In this document: positions 1-10,871 of the stretch, in pieces
How the letters are laid out: each line of letters begins with the position of its first letter
How positions within the stretch are numbered: the first letter of the stretch is position 1
NCBI GenBank assembly: GCA_038503075.1
Contig: JBCAML010000006.1
Coordinates: 682,001 to 746,000, forward strand
DNA length: 64,000 nt
Origin: Gyromitra esculenta
Lineage: Eukaryota > Ascomycota > Pezizomycetes > Pezizales > Discinaceae
Reading direction: 5' to 3'
The notes under the pieces: model-generated
Databases searched by the model: none
The model's input: only the letters and a program-made list of their open reading frames with translations
What the model was told of the DNA's origin: nothing
Program-made: the position numbers and the translations under genes

Positions 1-2420
1 ACGATATCCTAATTTATAGCGATACCCTAGCAGAACATAAAGTGCACGTCAGACAAGTCCTCGATGCCCTTAAAGCCAATAACATCCTTCTCAAACCTGA
101 GAAGTGTGAATTCCATGTTCAATCGATAAAATACCTCGGCCTAATCCTTACGCCTGAAGGAATCAAGATGGACGAGGACAAGCTCAAAGCGGTGCGCGAC
201 TGGAACCGACCCAAATGCGTCAAAGATGTACAAGCTTTCCTAGGGTTCGCAAACTTCTACCGGAGATTTATTCTAGGGTTTTCTCGCCTGGCCGCCCCTC
301 TCACTGCTTTTACAAAAAAAGGCATCTCCTTCGAGTGGACTGTCGAAGCTGAACTCGCATTCGAAGCTCTAAAGGACGCCTTTACTAAAGCTCCTGTTCT
401 TATCCACTTCGACCCCCGAAAGAAAATCTTCGTAGAATCCGATGCTTCTGACTTTGTTTCCGGCGGTGTCCTCTCCCAACTTGACGATAACGGCGTACTT
501 CATCCTGTAGCCTTCTTCTCTAAGAAGCATTCACCAGCCGAATGCAACTATGAGATCTACGATAAGGAACTTCTCGCGATTATACGCTGTTTCGAAGAAT
601 GGAGACCAGAGCTTGAAGGATCCGAATTACCCATCTCGGTTATTACCGATCATAAGAATTTGGAATACTTCATGACCACAAAGCAACTTAATCGACGACA
701 AGTCAGATGGGCCGAATACCTTTCACGTTTTGACTTTGTCATTACATATAGACCAGGGGTACAAGGAGGTAAACCGGACGCCCTGACTCGGAGATCAGGA
801 GATCTCCCTGAAGAAGGGGATGAAAGACTAAGACACCAACACCAAATAGTCTTGAAGGAAAGGAACATTGATCCGAAGCTGAGTTTGTTTTCGGGTTCTT
901 TATCAAACGAACCCGCTGAATTGGATGCCCCCCTCGAAGAATTGATGAATCAAGGATATATCGCTGACCCGTTCCCACAAAAAATCCTTCTAGCACTTAG
1001 AAATGGTGAACGACAATCTAAGGAAATCACCTTAGGCGACTGTATCGAGATCAACAACCGCTTATTCTATCGACAAAAGCTCTATATCCCCGACCATGAC
1101 CCTCTTCGCCTTCTCATCCTACAACGATACCATGATGCCCCCTCAGCTGGTCACCCGGGACGTGAAAAATCCTTCGAACTCATTTCAAGGCAATTTTATT
1201 GGCCAAAGATGAGGGAGTATATTGGCCGTTATACGCGGAACTGTCACATTTGTCGACGAGCAAAACCAAGCACCCTTGGTACCCAAGGCGTCCTGAAACC
1301 ACTCCCAATCCCCAATCGCCCCTGGGAAGAGCTATCAATGGACTTCGTTACCGGTCTCCCGGAATCTAACGGCTTTGATGCTATTATGGTCGTGGTAGAC
1401 CGACTTTCGAAGATGCGGCACCTTATCCCATGTAATACAACCGTCAATGCCGAGCAAACAGCCGAACTCTACCTCCAAAATGTTTGGAAATTACATGGAC
1501 TACCTTCCCATATCACTTCGGATAGAGGAACGCAGTTTACCGCTAAGTTTTGGAAACATCTTTGCCAACGACTGAATATCTCCGCTCGGATGTCAACCTC
1601 CTTCCATCCAGAAACAGACGGCCAAACCGAACGTCTTAATGCCGTTATGGAACAGTATCTTCGGTGCTACGTTTCTTACCAACAGGACGACTGGACGAGA
1701 TGGTTACCCATTGCGGAGTTCGCCGCCAATAACCAAGAGTCAGCCAGCACCAAAGCCACACCCTTCTTCGCCAATTATGGTTACCACCCCCGCTTCGATA
1801 CCTCCGTTGTCTCTAACGACCGCTCCCCCCAGACCCTCGATGCCGATGACTTCGCTTCTAAGATGGAGGAACTTAGAGACTTCCTGCGAGTTCAAATGAG
1901 GACAGCGCAAGATATTTTCGAGACCAGTGCTAATCAGCATCGTACCCCTGCCCCTTCATTCAAGGTCAACGACCATGTCTTCATATCCATGAAGAATATG
2001 AGAACGACTAGGAATTCAAGGAAATTGGACTGGAAATGGAGTGGTCCCTTCCCCGTGAAACGAATAATCTCTGCGCATGCCTACGAAATAGACCTTCCCT
2101 CGTCTATGAAATACCATCCAGTATTTCACGTCTCACTAATCAAAGCTGCTCCTGTTGACCCACTCCCGGGTCAGATTATTCCACCACCACCCCCAGTTCA
2201 AGTTAACGATCATGAGGAATATCTTGTCGAGAGCATCCTAGATTCTCGTATTCGCCACGGGAAACTGCAATATTTGGTTGAATGGACGGGATATGCCTTA
2301 CCCACGTGGGAACCGGGAGATTATCATACGGAGACTGAAGCAGTGGACGCCTTCCATCAACAATATCCAAATAAACCCAAGGAAGGTCTGGTTAGTGTTC
2401 GCAGGAGCTCACGGCTATAA
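1..2420 (+). CDS. Ty3/Gypsy chromovirus Pol polyprotein, 5' part outside the window
   Basis: The frame is open from base 3, entering in the reverse transcriptase just after the catalytic YLDD block (the visible part starts DILIYSD), and ends at TAA 2418-2420. Domains in order are RT thumb, RNase H (FVESDASDF), the H2C2 zinc-binding integrase N-terminus (H-x-CHICRRAK), the DDE integrase core (SMDFVTGLP, ITSDRGTQF, ETDGQTER) and a C-terminal chromodomain (EEYLVESILDSR to YLVEWTGYALPTWEP). It copies element RNA into DNA and integrates it; the chromodomain probably steers integration to modified histones. It is very similar to the full-length copy at 7182-10811 on the minus strand. No stop or frameshift is seen in the visible 806 codons. 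It sits directly before its 3' LTR at 2433. Confidence 0.95.
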   Translation, partial: DILIYSDTLAEHKVHVRQVLDALKANNILLKPEKCEFHVQSIKYLGLILTPEGIKMDEDKLKAVRDWNRPKCVKDVQAFLGFANFYRRFILGFSRLAAPLTAFTKKGISFEWTVEAELAFEALKDAFTKAPVLIHFDPRKKIFVESDASDFVSGGVLSQLDDNGVLHPVAFFSKKHSPAECNYEIYDKELLAIIRCFEEWRPELEGSELPISVITDHKNLEYFMTTKQLNRRQVRWAEYLSRFDFVITYRPGVQGGKPDALTRRSGDLPEEGDERLRHQHQIVLKERNIDPKLSLFSGSLSNEPAELDAPLEELMNQGYIADPFPQKILLALRNGERQSKEITLGDCIEINNRLFYRQKLYIPDHDPLRLLILQRYHDAPSAGHPGREKSFELISRQFYWPKMREYIGRYTRNCHICRRAKPSTLGTQGVLKPLPIPNRPWEELSMDFVTGLPESNGFDAIMVVVDRLSKMRHLIPCNTTVNAEQTAELYLQNVWKLHGLPSHITSDRGTQFTAKFWKHLCQRLNISARMSTSFHPETDGQTERLNAVMEQYLRCYVSYQQDDWTRWLPIAEFAANNQESASTKATPFFANYGYHPRFDTSVVSNDRSPQTLDADDFASKMEELRDFLRVQMRTAQDIFETSANQHRTPAPSFKVNDHVFISMKNMRTTRNSRKLDWKWSGPFPVKRIISAHAYEIDLPSSMKYHPVFHVSLIKAAPVDPLPGQIIPPPPPVQVNDHEEYLVESILDSRIRHGKLQYLVEWTGYALPTWEPGDYHTETEAVDAFHQQYPNKPKEGLVSVRRSSRL

Positions 2421-2432
2421 GGGAGGGAGTAC

Positions 2433-2843
2433 TTTCATGGATAATTATTTCTGTTGGTTCGTCGGTTACAAGGTCACGAGGTTGTTGTGTTACATTGTTG
2501 TTCCTTATGTTTCTTTGGGTTTCCGTTGCAATGAGTCAAGTCTTTGTCATCGAACGAGTTGGAATGAGGTATATAAGCGAAGGGATTTCCCCTCTTGTTG
2601 TACTTTTTCTTCTTCTTTCTTTAAGCAACGTCTTCTATTGTACACTCACTGTATCTCATAAATACAACTCCAGGTTACACCTCGTAATCTTCCGCCGCCA
2701 CCGTCTTCAAGTCACCAGAACTTGAAACACTAGTAGAGCCTGTAGAATCCTCGCACTTTCTCCTGTTGTTGATTTCTCGTTCAAGTAGCACTGCTTATCT
2801 TGGGGGATACCCGAGAGCTTGACGAGATTCCCGCTCCTTGAGA
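2433..2843 (+). repeat. 3' LTR of the Gypsy element (LTR family 1)
   Basis: A polypurine tract (about 2419-2430) ends the internal region. The LTR runs from TTTCATGG to CCTTGAGA, the termini fixed by target duplications of other copies (36963-37369, 56289-56740). It holds a TATA box (2570-2577, TATATAAG) and, 53 nt downstream, the word AAGCAACGT (2623-2631) that matches the primer site in related elements. Flanking sequence resumes in a LINE ORF1 at 2844. Confidence 0.85.
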
Positions 2844-3911
2844 CTCCAACACACATGGAATATGTTATCCACAATCTCCCAGTTCACGCTCTCCCAAACT
2901 CCAATGAAGAATTGTTTGCCACCATGGCAGCAAACATCAAGTACTCATCCGAAATCGTCATTTCAGGTGCTAGATACCTCAAACCCACTTTCATGGATGG
3001 ATGTTTTGTTGACTGGTTGGATATATGAGTATGTGGTTGTCGCGTTTCGTTGTTGTTCTTTATGTTTCTATGGGTTTCCTGTTACAATGAGTCATGTCTT
3101 TGTCATCGAAGAAGTTGGAACCTGGTATATAAGCGAAGGGATTTCCCCTCATATTGTACTTTTCCTTCTTCTTTCTTTAAGCAACGTCTTCTATTGTTCA
3201 CTCTTGTATTCTACAAATACAAACCTCGGTTACATCTCGTAATCCTCCGCTGTCGCTGTCTTTAAGTCACCTCGGCTTAAACCAATTGTAGAGCCTGTAG
3301 AACCTTCGTACATTTTCTTGTTGTTGGTTTCCCATTCAAGTAGCACTGCTCATCTCGAGGGATACTCGAGAGCTTGACAAGAAACCTGCCCCTTGAGACC
3401 CGCCCTCTCCAACAGAAATAAAGCCACCACCTCAGTTGTCATCTCCCTTGCTCCCGAAGAAGCCGCCAAACTCAAAGACTCAATCCGCCTCTTCTCACAC
3501 TCCAGGAAATGTGAAAAGATGCATTCCTTCTCACCTATTACCCAATGTCGTAACTGCTACACTTTTGGACACACTGCTCCCCTTTGCAAACAAAAACACC
3601 CCACATGCCCACTTTGTGCAGAACATCACACCAGAGAACAACACCGTTGTGGCAACCCAGGCTGCGAAAAGGGTGGAAACACCAAACCAGTGCCTGATTG
3701 CTGCGAAACCAAACCCCTCAAATGCTCCAACTGTGACAGTCATGAGCACTCCGCCACCTCCCCAGAATGCCCAATCAAAGTAGATGCATTTGACACCCAG
3801 TGCCAAAGAGCTTCCAAGATCCCCCTCCGTCCTCTTTCACCACCCACCATTGAAGTCCAGGCCCAGAACAACATGGTAGTAGACCCATTTAGCCTTGTTT
3901 CCCAAAATTAA
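2844..3911 (+). pseudogene. LINE ORF1 (gag-like, CCHC zinc knuckles), split by a solo LTR
   Basis: Two pieces of one ORF1: 2844-2988 and 3404-3911, separated by the solo LTR 2989-3398. Removing the LTR and one target copy restores a frame reading LKPALSNRNK across the junction. The C-terminal piece has three Cys/His knuckles (CRNCYTFGHTAPLC, CPLCAEHHTREQHRC, CSNCDSHEHSATSPEC), as in non-LTR retrotransposon RNA-binding proteins. It is homologous to the ORF1 at 40297-41421 and 42157-43893. The 5' part lies left of the first Gypsy copy, outside the window. Confidence 0.8.
2989..3398 (+). repeat. Solo LTR (family 1) inside LINE ORF1
   Basis: 410 bp, TTTCATGG to CCTTGAGA, flanked by 5-bp target copies CCCAC (2984-2988) and CCCGC (3399-3403), one mismatch apart. 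It contains a TATATAAG box and the AAGCAACGT word. It is the product of LTR-LTR recombination that removed the internal region. Confidence 0.85.
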
Positions 3912-3931
3912 TGATGAGTCAAACCCAATGA

Positions 3932-6749
3932 CACCTTACATCCAAACACCCCCTGCAAAAGACAAAACAACCAACAGATTGTCCCACCCTCACCATCACA
4001 CAAAACAATTGCAATGGGTCCAATAGTGTTTTCCTCTCACTCTTTTCCTCCTTTGGTTCTAATCCACCCGTCCTAGTTGCAGTCCAGGAACCTCCTACCA
4101 GTTGCGATACTGGCACACCCCTGGTAGCACCAGCCTACTCACTTATTACACCAACTACTACTACCAGCAAAAAAGTACTTGCTTGCTTTTATATCCTCCG
4201 AAGCTTTGAATCCAGTGCCTCTTTTGTTCCTTTGTTATTCTCCAGAAATGACTTTTGTGGCATCTCTATTTCTTTTGTTAATACTGTGTTCAGCCGTTAC
4301 CTTTCCTCTCTCTCTATTTATTGTGTCTATAATCGTCATGTATCCCGTTACTTGAGATCAGTTTCCCCTGAAACCGCATTTCCATCATCCCAACTTCCCA
4401 CCCTTGTCTTAGGGGACTTCAACATACATCACTACGCTACCGATCCTGAAAGGAAACTGCAGTCATCTGACCTCTCACTATCTTCTCCCTACTTTGAAAT
4501 GGCCACGGAACACGGCTACTCACTCCTCAACACCCCTGGATCATTTACCAGATACTCCCCCGACCCAAACAGAAGAAATGGAGTAATTGATTTAGCCTTT
4601 GCTAATACACCACTCTCACCCTACATCACCAAATAGCAGAACAAACTCCCAGCCTTAGGCTCCGACCACACTGTCATCTCAATCACCATAAAAAAACCAC
4701 ATCTCCGGCAATCATCTTCCTCACCCAACTGGGCTCTCACTCCCTGGCCTCTGCTCAAAACAACAGTTGCAGCATTCACAACCTCTCCCATCACCAACGA
4801 CATCCAAACATGGTTCAACGATAACCTTAAGACATTAACACAGCCAATTGTTGCATGCACTCCATCCAAACGCCCTTCCAAATGGTCAAAAGCCTGGTGG
4901 ACACCTGACATTTCACAACTTCGCACTATATTTCACTCCGTTGCCAGGGACCTCAAAAAGGGAATGGCAACTAACTTCGAACTCAAATCAGCAAGGTATG
5001 CATACTTTGGCGCAATTAAAAAGGCCAAAGCAAAACACTGGAATGAATTCATCAGCAATGCTGGTGTTAAAGACCTCTGGGCAGCCAATCGGATGAAAAA
5101 ACCTAAAGATGCTGATAACCTCCCCTCCTTCCCAAACATTACTTCCTCTATCCAACTCAACAAAGCACTTATCTCACACTTTTTCCCACCACAACCACCA
5201 ACACCCACCCCTCCATGCTTCCTCCATCACAATGTACCACCCGTTACAACAGAAGAAGTATCCAAAGCACTCAGTAAATCCTCCAACACCTCCACCCCAG
5301 GCCCCGACCAAATCCCATATGGAGTCTGGAAACACATCCACACCCTTAATCCTGAAGCAATTGCATCACTTCTCACCCCTCTCTTACAATATGACATCCA
5401 CCCCAGCTCACTCAAAGCAGCCAACAGCATTGTCCTACCCAAAGCCGGCAAACCGTCCTACAGTGAACCATCCTCTTTCCGCATTATTGTTCTCTTGGAA
5501 ACAATCTCCAAGATCTTGGAACGTATTGCTGCATTCCGCCTCTACGACCATGCCCTCACTGCTGGCCTCATCCACCCCAATCAACTAGGATCACTCCCAG
5601 GCAGAAGCATCTCTGATGCCGGAACAACACTTCTCCATGAAATCAAACTACTTCAGGCATCTGGACGCAAGGTTTCATCACTCTTCCTCGACATCAAAGG
5701 AGGCTTTGATAACATCAGAGCCAACACCCTCGCCAAACAGTTGAGGAAAAAAGACACTCCTGAATACCTTGTTCACTGGGTCCTCTCCTTCCTCTCCAAC
5801 AGATTCTGCCGCCTACTCTTCAAAGGTAGCCCTCTCACCTTTGAACCAATAGACGTGGGTGTACCTCAAGGTTCACCAATCTCCCCACTCCTCTTCATTA
5901 TCTACGTCGCCCCACTCCATCAGGTCAAACTAGCAAAAGGAATCACCCTCTCCTATGTTGACGACTTCAGCCTCACTGTTGCATCCTCTTCAGAAAGATC
6001 CAACATACAACAACTCCAACGAGCCTGGAACTACCTACAACGTGTGGGATCAGTACTAGACATCTCTTTTTCCATCGCCAAAACAGATTTCATTCATTGG
6101 AGAACAGAAAGAGATCAATCGCCTTTCTGCAACCTCCCCATCTCCCTCAATAACAATCTCTTCTTCCCTCTCAAAGTCGTCAAATGGATTGGCCTTTGGT
6201 TTGAAGCCAATTTGTCACCATTCCATCACTTCAAACAACGCTTTTTGAAAGCTAACAAAACATTCCTCCTCCTCCGCAGCCTGTCTCCAGCTGGAACAGG
6301 ACTCACCTCATACAATAACAGAAGACTGGCCCAGGCTGTCATCCTCCCCACAATGCTCTATGGCTCTGCTGTCTTCACACCCAGCAACTCCTCCCTCACC
6401 CTTCTCCAACGCCTTTGGGACAAAGTACTTCGCTGGGTCACCAACTGCTTCACATCAACCAACTCATTCACCCTATGTCCCAACGCGGCCTTGCTTCCAA
6501 TCAATGTACTTTGCTACAAATACCGTCTCCAATTCGCCATTCTCAGCATGGCTGCATCACCACATCACAATCCCGTCTCAGGCAGGTTCCCCAGTAATTT
6601 CCCACTTCAGGACCCCTTCAGAGCACCATCACACCGCCACCTACCCCTAGGCATCTCAACAAACCTGAAAACATGGACATCCAAAGCCAAAACCAACAAG
6701 CCACTCCCAATTGACCAACTGTGTGTTATGATTAACAACGCACTACAAG
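3932..6749 (+). pseudogene. LINE ORF2: APE-type endonuclease plus reverse transcriptase, interrupted by a Gypsy element
   Basis: One reading frame carries an endonuclease (ITQNNCNGS near the start, VAVQEPP, LVLGDFN, RNGVIDLAF and, after one in-frame TAG at 4634-4636, LGSDHTVIS) followed by a non-LTR reverse transcriptase (PGPDQIPYGVW, LFLDIKGGFD, GVPQGSPISPLLF near 5856-5895, catalytic YVDD at 5954-5965). The endonuclease nicks target DNA and the RT copies LINE RNA from the nick. The domain order fits Tad1/I-type fungal LINEs. The ORF stops in the LTR of the inserted Gypsy element at 6750; the C-terminal zinc finger part resumes at 12565. Confidence 0.9.
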
Positions 6750-7169
6750 TCTCAAGGGGCGAGGTTTGTCTTCAAGCTCTCAGGTATCCCCCGAGATGAG
6801 CAGTGCTACTTGAAGGGAAAACTAAGCGACGAGAGTGTTTACGGGGTTCCACAGGCTCTACGGAGTGTTCAAGTATAGAGGACTTGAGGACGGCGACTGC
6901 GTAAGGTTATGAGGTATAACCGAGGTTTGTATTGTGAAATACAAGAGTGTGCTATAGAAGACGTTGCTTAAAGAGAAGAGAAGGAAAAGTACAACAGGAG
7001 GGCTTTCCTCTCGCTTATATACCCAAAATCCGACCTTTCGATGACACATGTCTGACTCATTGTAAAAGGAAACCAAAAGAAGAAAAGAGATAACCACACA
7101 ACCACGCACCCATGCACCCGAATAGAACAGTAAAACAACCGTACTCCAACGCGGCAACCATCCATGAAA
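6750..7169 (-). repeat. 3' LTR of the minus-strand Gypsy element
   Basis: Termini TCTCAAGG (left) and CATGAAA (right) on the plus strand. 420 bp against 388 bp for the partner LTR. The R/U5 half (6750 to about 6975) is nearly identical to the partner, while the U3 half (about 7020-7160) differs strongly. Contains a TATA box (GCTTATATAC on plus) and ACGTTGCTT on plus. Confidence 0.88.
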
Positions 7170-7181
7170 GTACCCCCTCCC

Positions 7182-10100
7182 TTATAGCCGTGAGCTCCTG
7201 CGAACACTAGTTAAGCCTTCCTTTGGTTTATCTGGATAACGCTGGTGAAAAGTATCTACTGCCTCGGTCTCTTCGTGATATTCCGCAGGTTCCCATGTCG
7301 GTAGCGCGTACCCTGTCCATTCGACCAAGTATTGAAGTCTTCCTCGGTAGAGGCGAGAGTCTAATATATTTTCGATGAGGTATTCTTCAACGTCATTTAC
7401 TTGGACGGGGGGAGGTGGTGGAATGATTTGACCAGGAATTGGGTCGTTGGGAGCTGCTTTGAGTAACGAAACGTGAAATACTGGATGGTATTTCATTGAC
7501 GCTGGTAAGTTTACTTCATAGGCATGCGCAGAAATCACTCGTTTCACAGGAAAGGGGCCACTCCATTTCCAGTCCAGTTTTCTTGAATTTCGGGTCGTCC
7601 TCATATTCCTCATTGACACGAAAACTTGATCGTCGACTTTAAACGAAGGGGCGGGGGTACGGTGCCGGTTGGTACTGGTTTCGAAAATATCCTGAGCCGT
7701 TCTCATCTGAGTTCGAAGGAAGTCTCTGAGTTCTTCCATTTTTGAAGCGAAGAGGTTGGCATCGAGGGTTTGTGGGGACTGATCACTAGGGATAATTGCA
7801 GTATCGAAACGAGGGTGATAGCCGTAGTTGGCGAAGAAGGGTGTGGCTTTGGTACTGGCTGACTCTTGGTTATTGGCAGCAAACTCGGCCATCGGTAACC
7901 ATTTTGCCCAGTCGTCTTGTTGGTACGAGACATAACAACGAAGGTATTGTTCCATAACGGCATTGAGACGTTCAGTTTGACCATCTGTTTCTGGATGAAA
8001 AGACGTCGACATGCGAGCAGAGATGTTCAAACGTTGGCAAAGATGATCCCAGAACTTAGCAGTGAATTGCGTTCCTCTATCAGATGTGATGAAGGAAGGT
8101 AGTCCGTGGAGTTTCCAGACGTTTTGGAGATAGAGTTCTGCTGTTTGTTCGGCGTTAACGGTAGTATTACAGGGGATTAAGTGTCGCATCTTCGACAACC
8201 TATCTACCACGACCATTATTGCATCGAAACCGTTGGAATCTGGGAGGCCCGTAACAAAGTCCATTGATAATTCCTCCCAAGGGCGATTTGGGATTGGGAG
8301 GGGTTTGAGAACGCTGTGAGTGCCAAGGGTATTAGGTTTTGCTTGTCGGCAGGTGTGACAGTTTCGGGTATATCGTCCGATATACTCTCTCATTTTTGGC
8401 CAATAAAAATATCTGGAGATGAGTTCGAAGGATTTTTCACGTCCTGGGTGACCTGCAGAGGGGGCATCGTGGTATCGTTTAAGGATAGACAGGCGAAGGG
8501 GATCGTGGTCGGGGACGTAGAACTTTTTGCGGTAAAAAAGATAGCCATTTGTTTCTGTACAGTCACCGAGGGATATTTCCTTGGACTGTTGTTCGCCATT
8601 CCTGAGTGCTAGGAGGATTTTTTGTGGGAATGGGTCAGCGATATATCCGTCATTCATCAATGTTTTAAGGGGAGCATCCAATTCAGCGGGTTCATTTGAT
8701 AAAGAACCCGAAAACAAACTTAGCTTGGGGTCCAAGTTTCTTTCCTTCAAGACTACTTGATGTTGGTGTTGTAGTCTTTCATCCCCTTCTTCAGGGAGAT
8801 CTCCTGATCTCCGAGTTAGAGCATCCGGCTTTCCTCCTTGTGTTCCTGGTCTGTATGTAATGACAAAGTCGAAATGTGAAAGGTATTCTACCCATCTGAC
8901 CTGTCTTCGATTTAATTGCTTGGTGGTCATAAAATATTCCAAGTTTTTATGGCCTGTGATGACGGAGATGGGGAGTTCAGATCCTTCAAGTTCAGGGCGC
9001 CATTCTTCAAAACACCGGATGATGGCTAGCAGCTCCTTATCATAGATCTCATAGTTACATTCAGCAGGTGAATGTTTCTTAGAGAAAAATGCCACAGGGT
9101 GAAGTATGCCTTGATCGTCGAGCTGAGAGAGGACACCACCGGAGACGAAGTCGGAAGCGTCGGATTCAACGAAGATCTTTTTTCTGGGATCGAAGTGGAT
9201 GAGTACGGGGGCTTTGGTGAAGGTGTCTTTAAGAGCTTCGAAAGCGAGTTCAGCTTCAACGGTCCATTCGAAAACAGTGCCTTTCTTTGTAAAGGCGGTG
9301 AGAGGGGCAGCGAGACGGGAGAATCCTAAGATGAATCTTCGGTAAAAGTTTGCGAAACCGAGGAAGGCTTGTACGTCTTTAATTGTCTTTGGGCGGTTCC
9401 AGTCTCGGACGGCTTTTAATTTGTCATCGTCCATCTTGATGCCTTCAGGGGTGAGGATTAGGCCGAGGTATTTGATGGACTGCACATGGAATTCACACTT
9501 CTCAGGTTTGAGAAGGATGTTATTGGATTTGAGGGCATCGAGGACCTGTCTGACATGTACCTTGTGTTCAGCAAGAGTATCGCTATAGATGAGGATATCA
9601 TCGAGGTAGGCCGTGCAGAAAAGATCTAGGTATTCCCGGAGGGAGTCATTCACGAATCGTTGGAATGTGCCGGGGGCGTTGGTAAGGCCGAATGGCATTA
9701 CCATGTACTCATATAAGCCATATCGGGTCCGAAAAGCTGTTTTCCATTCTTCTCCTTCGGCTATGCGAATTTGATGAAAGCCGTCACGGAGGTCTAGTTT
9801 TGAGTACCATTGGGCTTTTGCAAGCCGGTCCAGTGTTTCTTTAACTAGGGGAGAAGTATAGCGATCTTTTACTGTGAGGGCATTGAGACCACGGTAGTTG
9901 ACACACAGACGAAGGGATCCATCAGGTTTGGCAGCGAAGAGGACTGGTGAGCCGGCAGAGGAAGAGCTGGCGCGAATGAAACCTTTTTCTAGATTATCTT
10001 CGATATATTTTTTCAGGACCAATAATTCATCACGGGACATGCCGTAGAGGGGTCCAAACGGTGGTTCTTTGCCTTCTTGTAGGACGATTTTATGGTCATA

Positions 10101-10871
10101 GGGTCGGCGAGGGGGAAGCCCCTGAGCTTTGGCTTTATCAAACATGTCGAGGTATTCGTGGTATTCAGCGGGTATTCGTTGTCTCCACTCTTCTTTAGTA
10201 GTCTTGCTATCAAGTACTTTATTGATTTCGTAGAGGGACATAGAATAAACCTGGATACCCTTTTTCCTAGCAAGCATGCGAAAGCTAGCAGCGCCGATAA
10301 AGGCGGCATTGAGCTTGGCTGGTGGGGGGATGGCAGTGGCCGAGATGATGGGTTGTTTGGGGGCACAGTGGGTGGTGCAGAACTCAGAGTTGAATTCGAT
10401 GCTTTTATTTGCAAATTGTAGGTGAACATCGTGGAGGTTCATCCAGGGAATACCGAGTACTAGGGGGTAATGGCCTAGCTTGGTGACAAAGAAGGGAGCT
10501 TTCTCTGTGTGTTGTTGGATAGATAGGTCTAGATGGCAGAGATCGACAATGTCCCCCGAGGCAATTGTTCGGCCGTCAATGACTTCTAGTTGGCGAGGGG
10601 TCTTTAGGGGAAATAAAGGCAGGGAATGGTGACGCACGAAGTTTTCATCGATAAAAGCGAACCTTGAGGCTCCGGTATCAAGAAGCGCGTGTGTTTTTAT
10701 AATTTTATTTTGGTGGGAAAGGCTACAAGAGACTACAAAATGTTCCCCATCCAAATTATCCTCCACACACACATCTGATACCGAAAACCCCGAAATAGAG
10801 AACGCTGACAAAGGAGAAAAATGAACCAGAGCAGGGCCACAAGGCGACTCTGGTTGAACTAGTTTAAAGAC
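7182..10871 (-). CDS. pol: Gypsy chromovirus Pol polyprotein (protease, RT, RNase H, integrase, chromodomain)
   Basis: The open frame starts inside the end of gag, so it is best read as a -1 frameshift product rather than an independent ORF (the first Met-like codon is only TTG at 10811). Domains in order: aspartic protease (LLDTGASRF), RT (CVNYRGLNALT, LDLRDGFHQI, MPFGLTNAPGTF, catalytic AYLDDILIYS), RNase H (FVESDASDF), integrase zinc finger and DDE core (SMDFVTGLP, ITSDRGTQF, ETDGQTER), chromodomain (YLVEWTGYALPTWEP). About 1,200 residues with no stop. One histidine-to-glycine type change (TGHKNLEY against TDHKNLEY in the first copy) falls at a conserved RNase H aspartate and may weaken activity. 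Confidence 0.96.
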   Translation of the reverse strand, partial: VFKLVQPESPCGPALVHFSPLSAFSISGFSVSDVCVEDNLDGEHFVVSCSLSHQNKIIKTHALLDTGASRFAFIDENFVRHHSLPLFPLKTPRQLEVIDGRTIASGDIVDLCHLDLSIQQHTEKAPFFVTKLGHYPLVLGIPWMNLHDVHLQFANKSIEFNSEFCTTHCAPKQPIISATAIPPPAKLNAAFIGAASFRMLARKKGIQVYSMSLYEINKVLDSKTTKEEWRQRIPAEYHEYLDMFDKAKAQGLPPRRPYDHKIVLQEGKEPPFGPLYGMSRDELLVLKKYIEDNLEKGFIRASSSSAGSPVLFAAKPDGSLRLCVNYRGLNALTVKDRYTSPLVKETLDRLAKAQWYSKLDLRDGFHQIRIAEGEEWKTAFRTRYGLYEYMVMPFGLTNAPGTFQRFVNDSLREYLDLFCTAYLDDILIYSDTLAEHKVHVRQVLDALKSNNILLKPEKCEFHVQSIKYLGLILTPEGIKMDDDKLKAVRDWNRPKTIKDVQAFLGFANFYRRFILGFSRLAAPLTAFTKKGTVFEWTVEAELAFEALKDTFTKAPVLIHFDPRKKIFVESDASDFVSGGVLSQLDDQGILHPVAFFSKKHSPAECNYEIYDKELLAIIRCFEEWRPELEGSELPISVITGHKNLEYFMTTKQLNRRQVRWVEYLSHFDFVITYRPGTQGGKPDALTRRSGDLPEEGDERLQHQHQVVLKERNLDPKLSLFSGSLSNEPAELDAPLKTLMNDGYIADPFPQKILLALRNGEQQSKEISLGDCTETNGYLFYRKKFYVPDHDPLRLSILKRYHDAPSAGHPGREKSFELISRYFYWPKMREYIGRYTRNCHTCRQAKPNTLGTHSVLKPLPIPNRPWEELSMDFVTGLPDSNGFDAIMVVVDRLSKMRHLIPCNTTVNAEQTAELYLQNVWKLHGLPSFITSDRGTQFTAKFWDHLCQRLNISARMSTSFHPETDGQTERLNAVMEQYLRCYVSYQQDDWAKWLPMAEFAANNQESASTKATPFFANYGYHPRFDTAIIPSDQSPQTLDANLFASKMEELRDFLRTQMRTAQDIFETSTNRHRTPAPSFKVDDQVFVSMRNMRTTRNSRKLDWKWSGPFPVKRVISAHAYEVNLPASMKYHPVFHVSLLKAAPNDPIPGQIIPPPPPVQVNDVEEYLIENILDSRLYRGRLQYLVEWTGYALPTWEPAEYHEETEAVDTFHQRYPDKPKEGLTSVRRSSRL
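10824..10868 (-). promoter_or_regulatory. Programmed -1 ribosomal frameshift signal between gag and pol
   Basis: On the minus strand the gag frame reads TC-T TTA AAC followed at once by the gag stop TAG (10861-10859). TTTAAAC (10868-10862) is the classic X XXY YYZ slippery heptamer in the correct frame. After a 6-nt spacer comes a perfect 8-bp stem, AACCAGAG (10855-10848) with CTCTGGTT (10831-10824), closing a 16-nt loop. The -1 frame is open from the heptamer straight into pol. Family knowledge: such signals set the Gag to Gag-Pol ratio in many retroelements; the function here is inferred. Confidence 0.85.

Noticed and set aside
1639..1940. ORFs on both strands inside the Gypsy pol
   Set aside because: Frame shadows of the integrase coding region.
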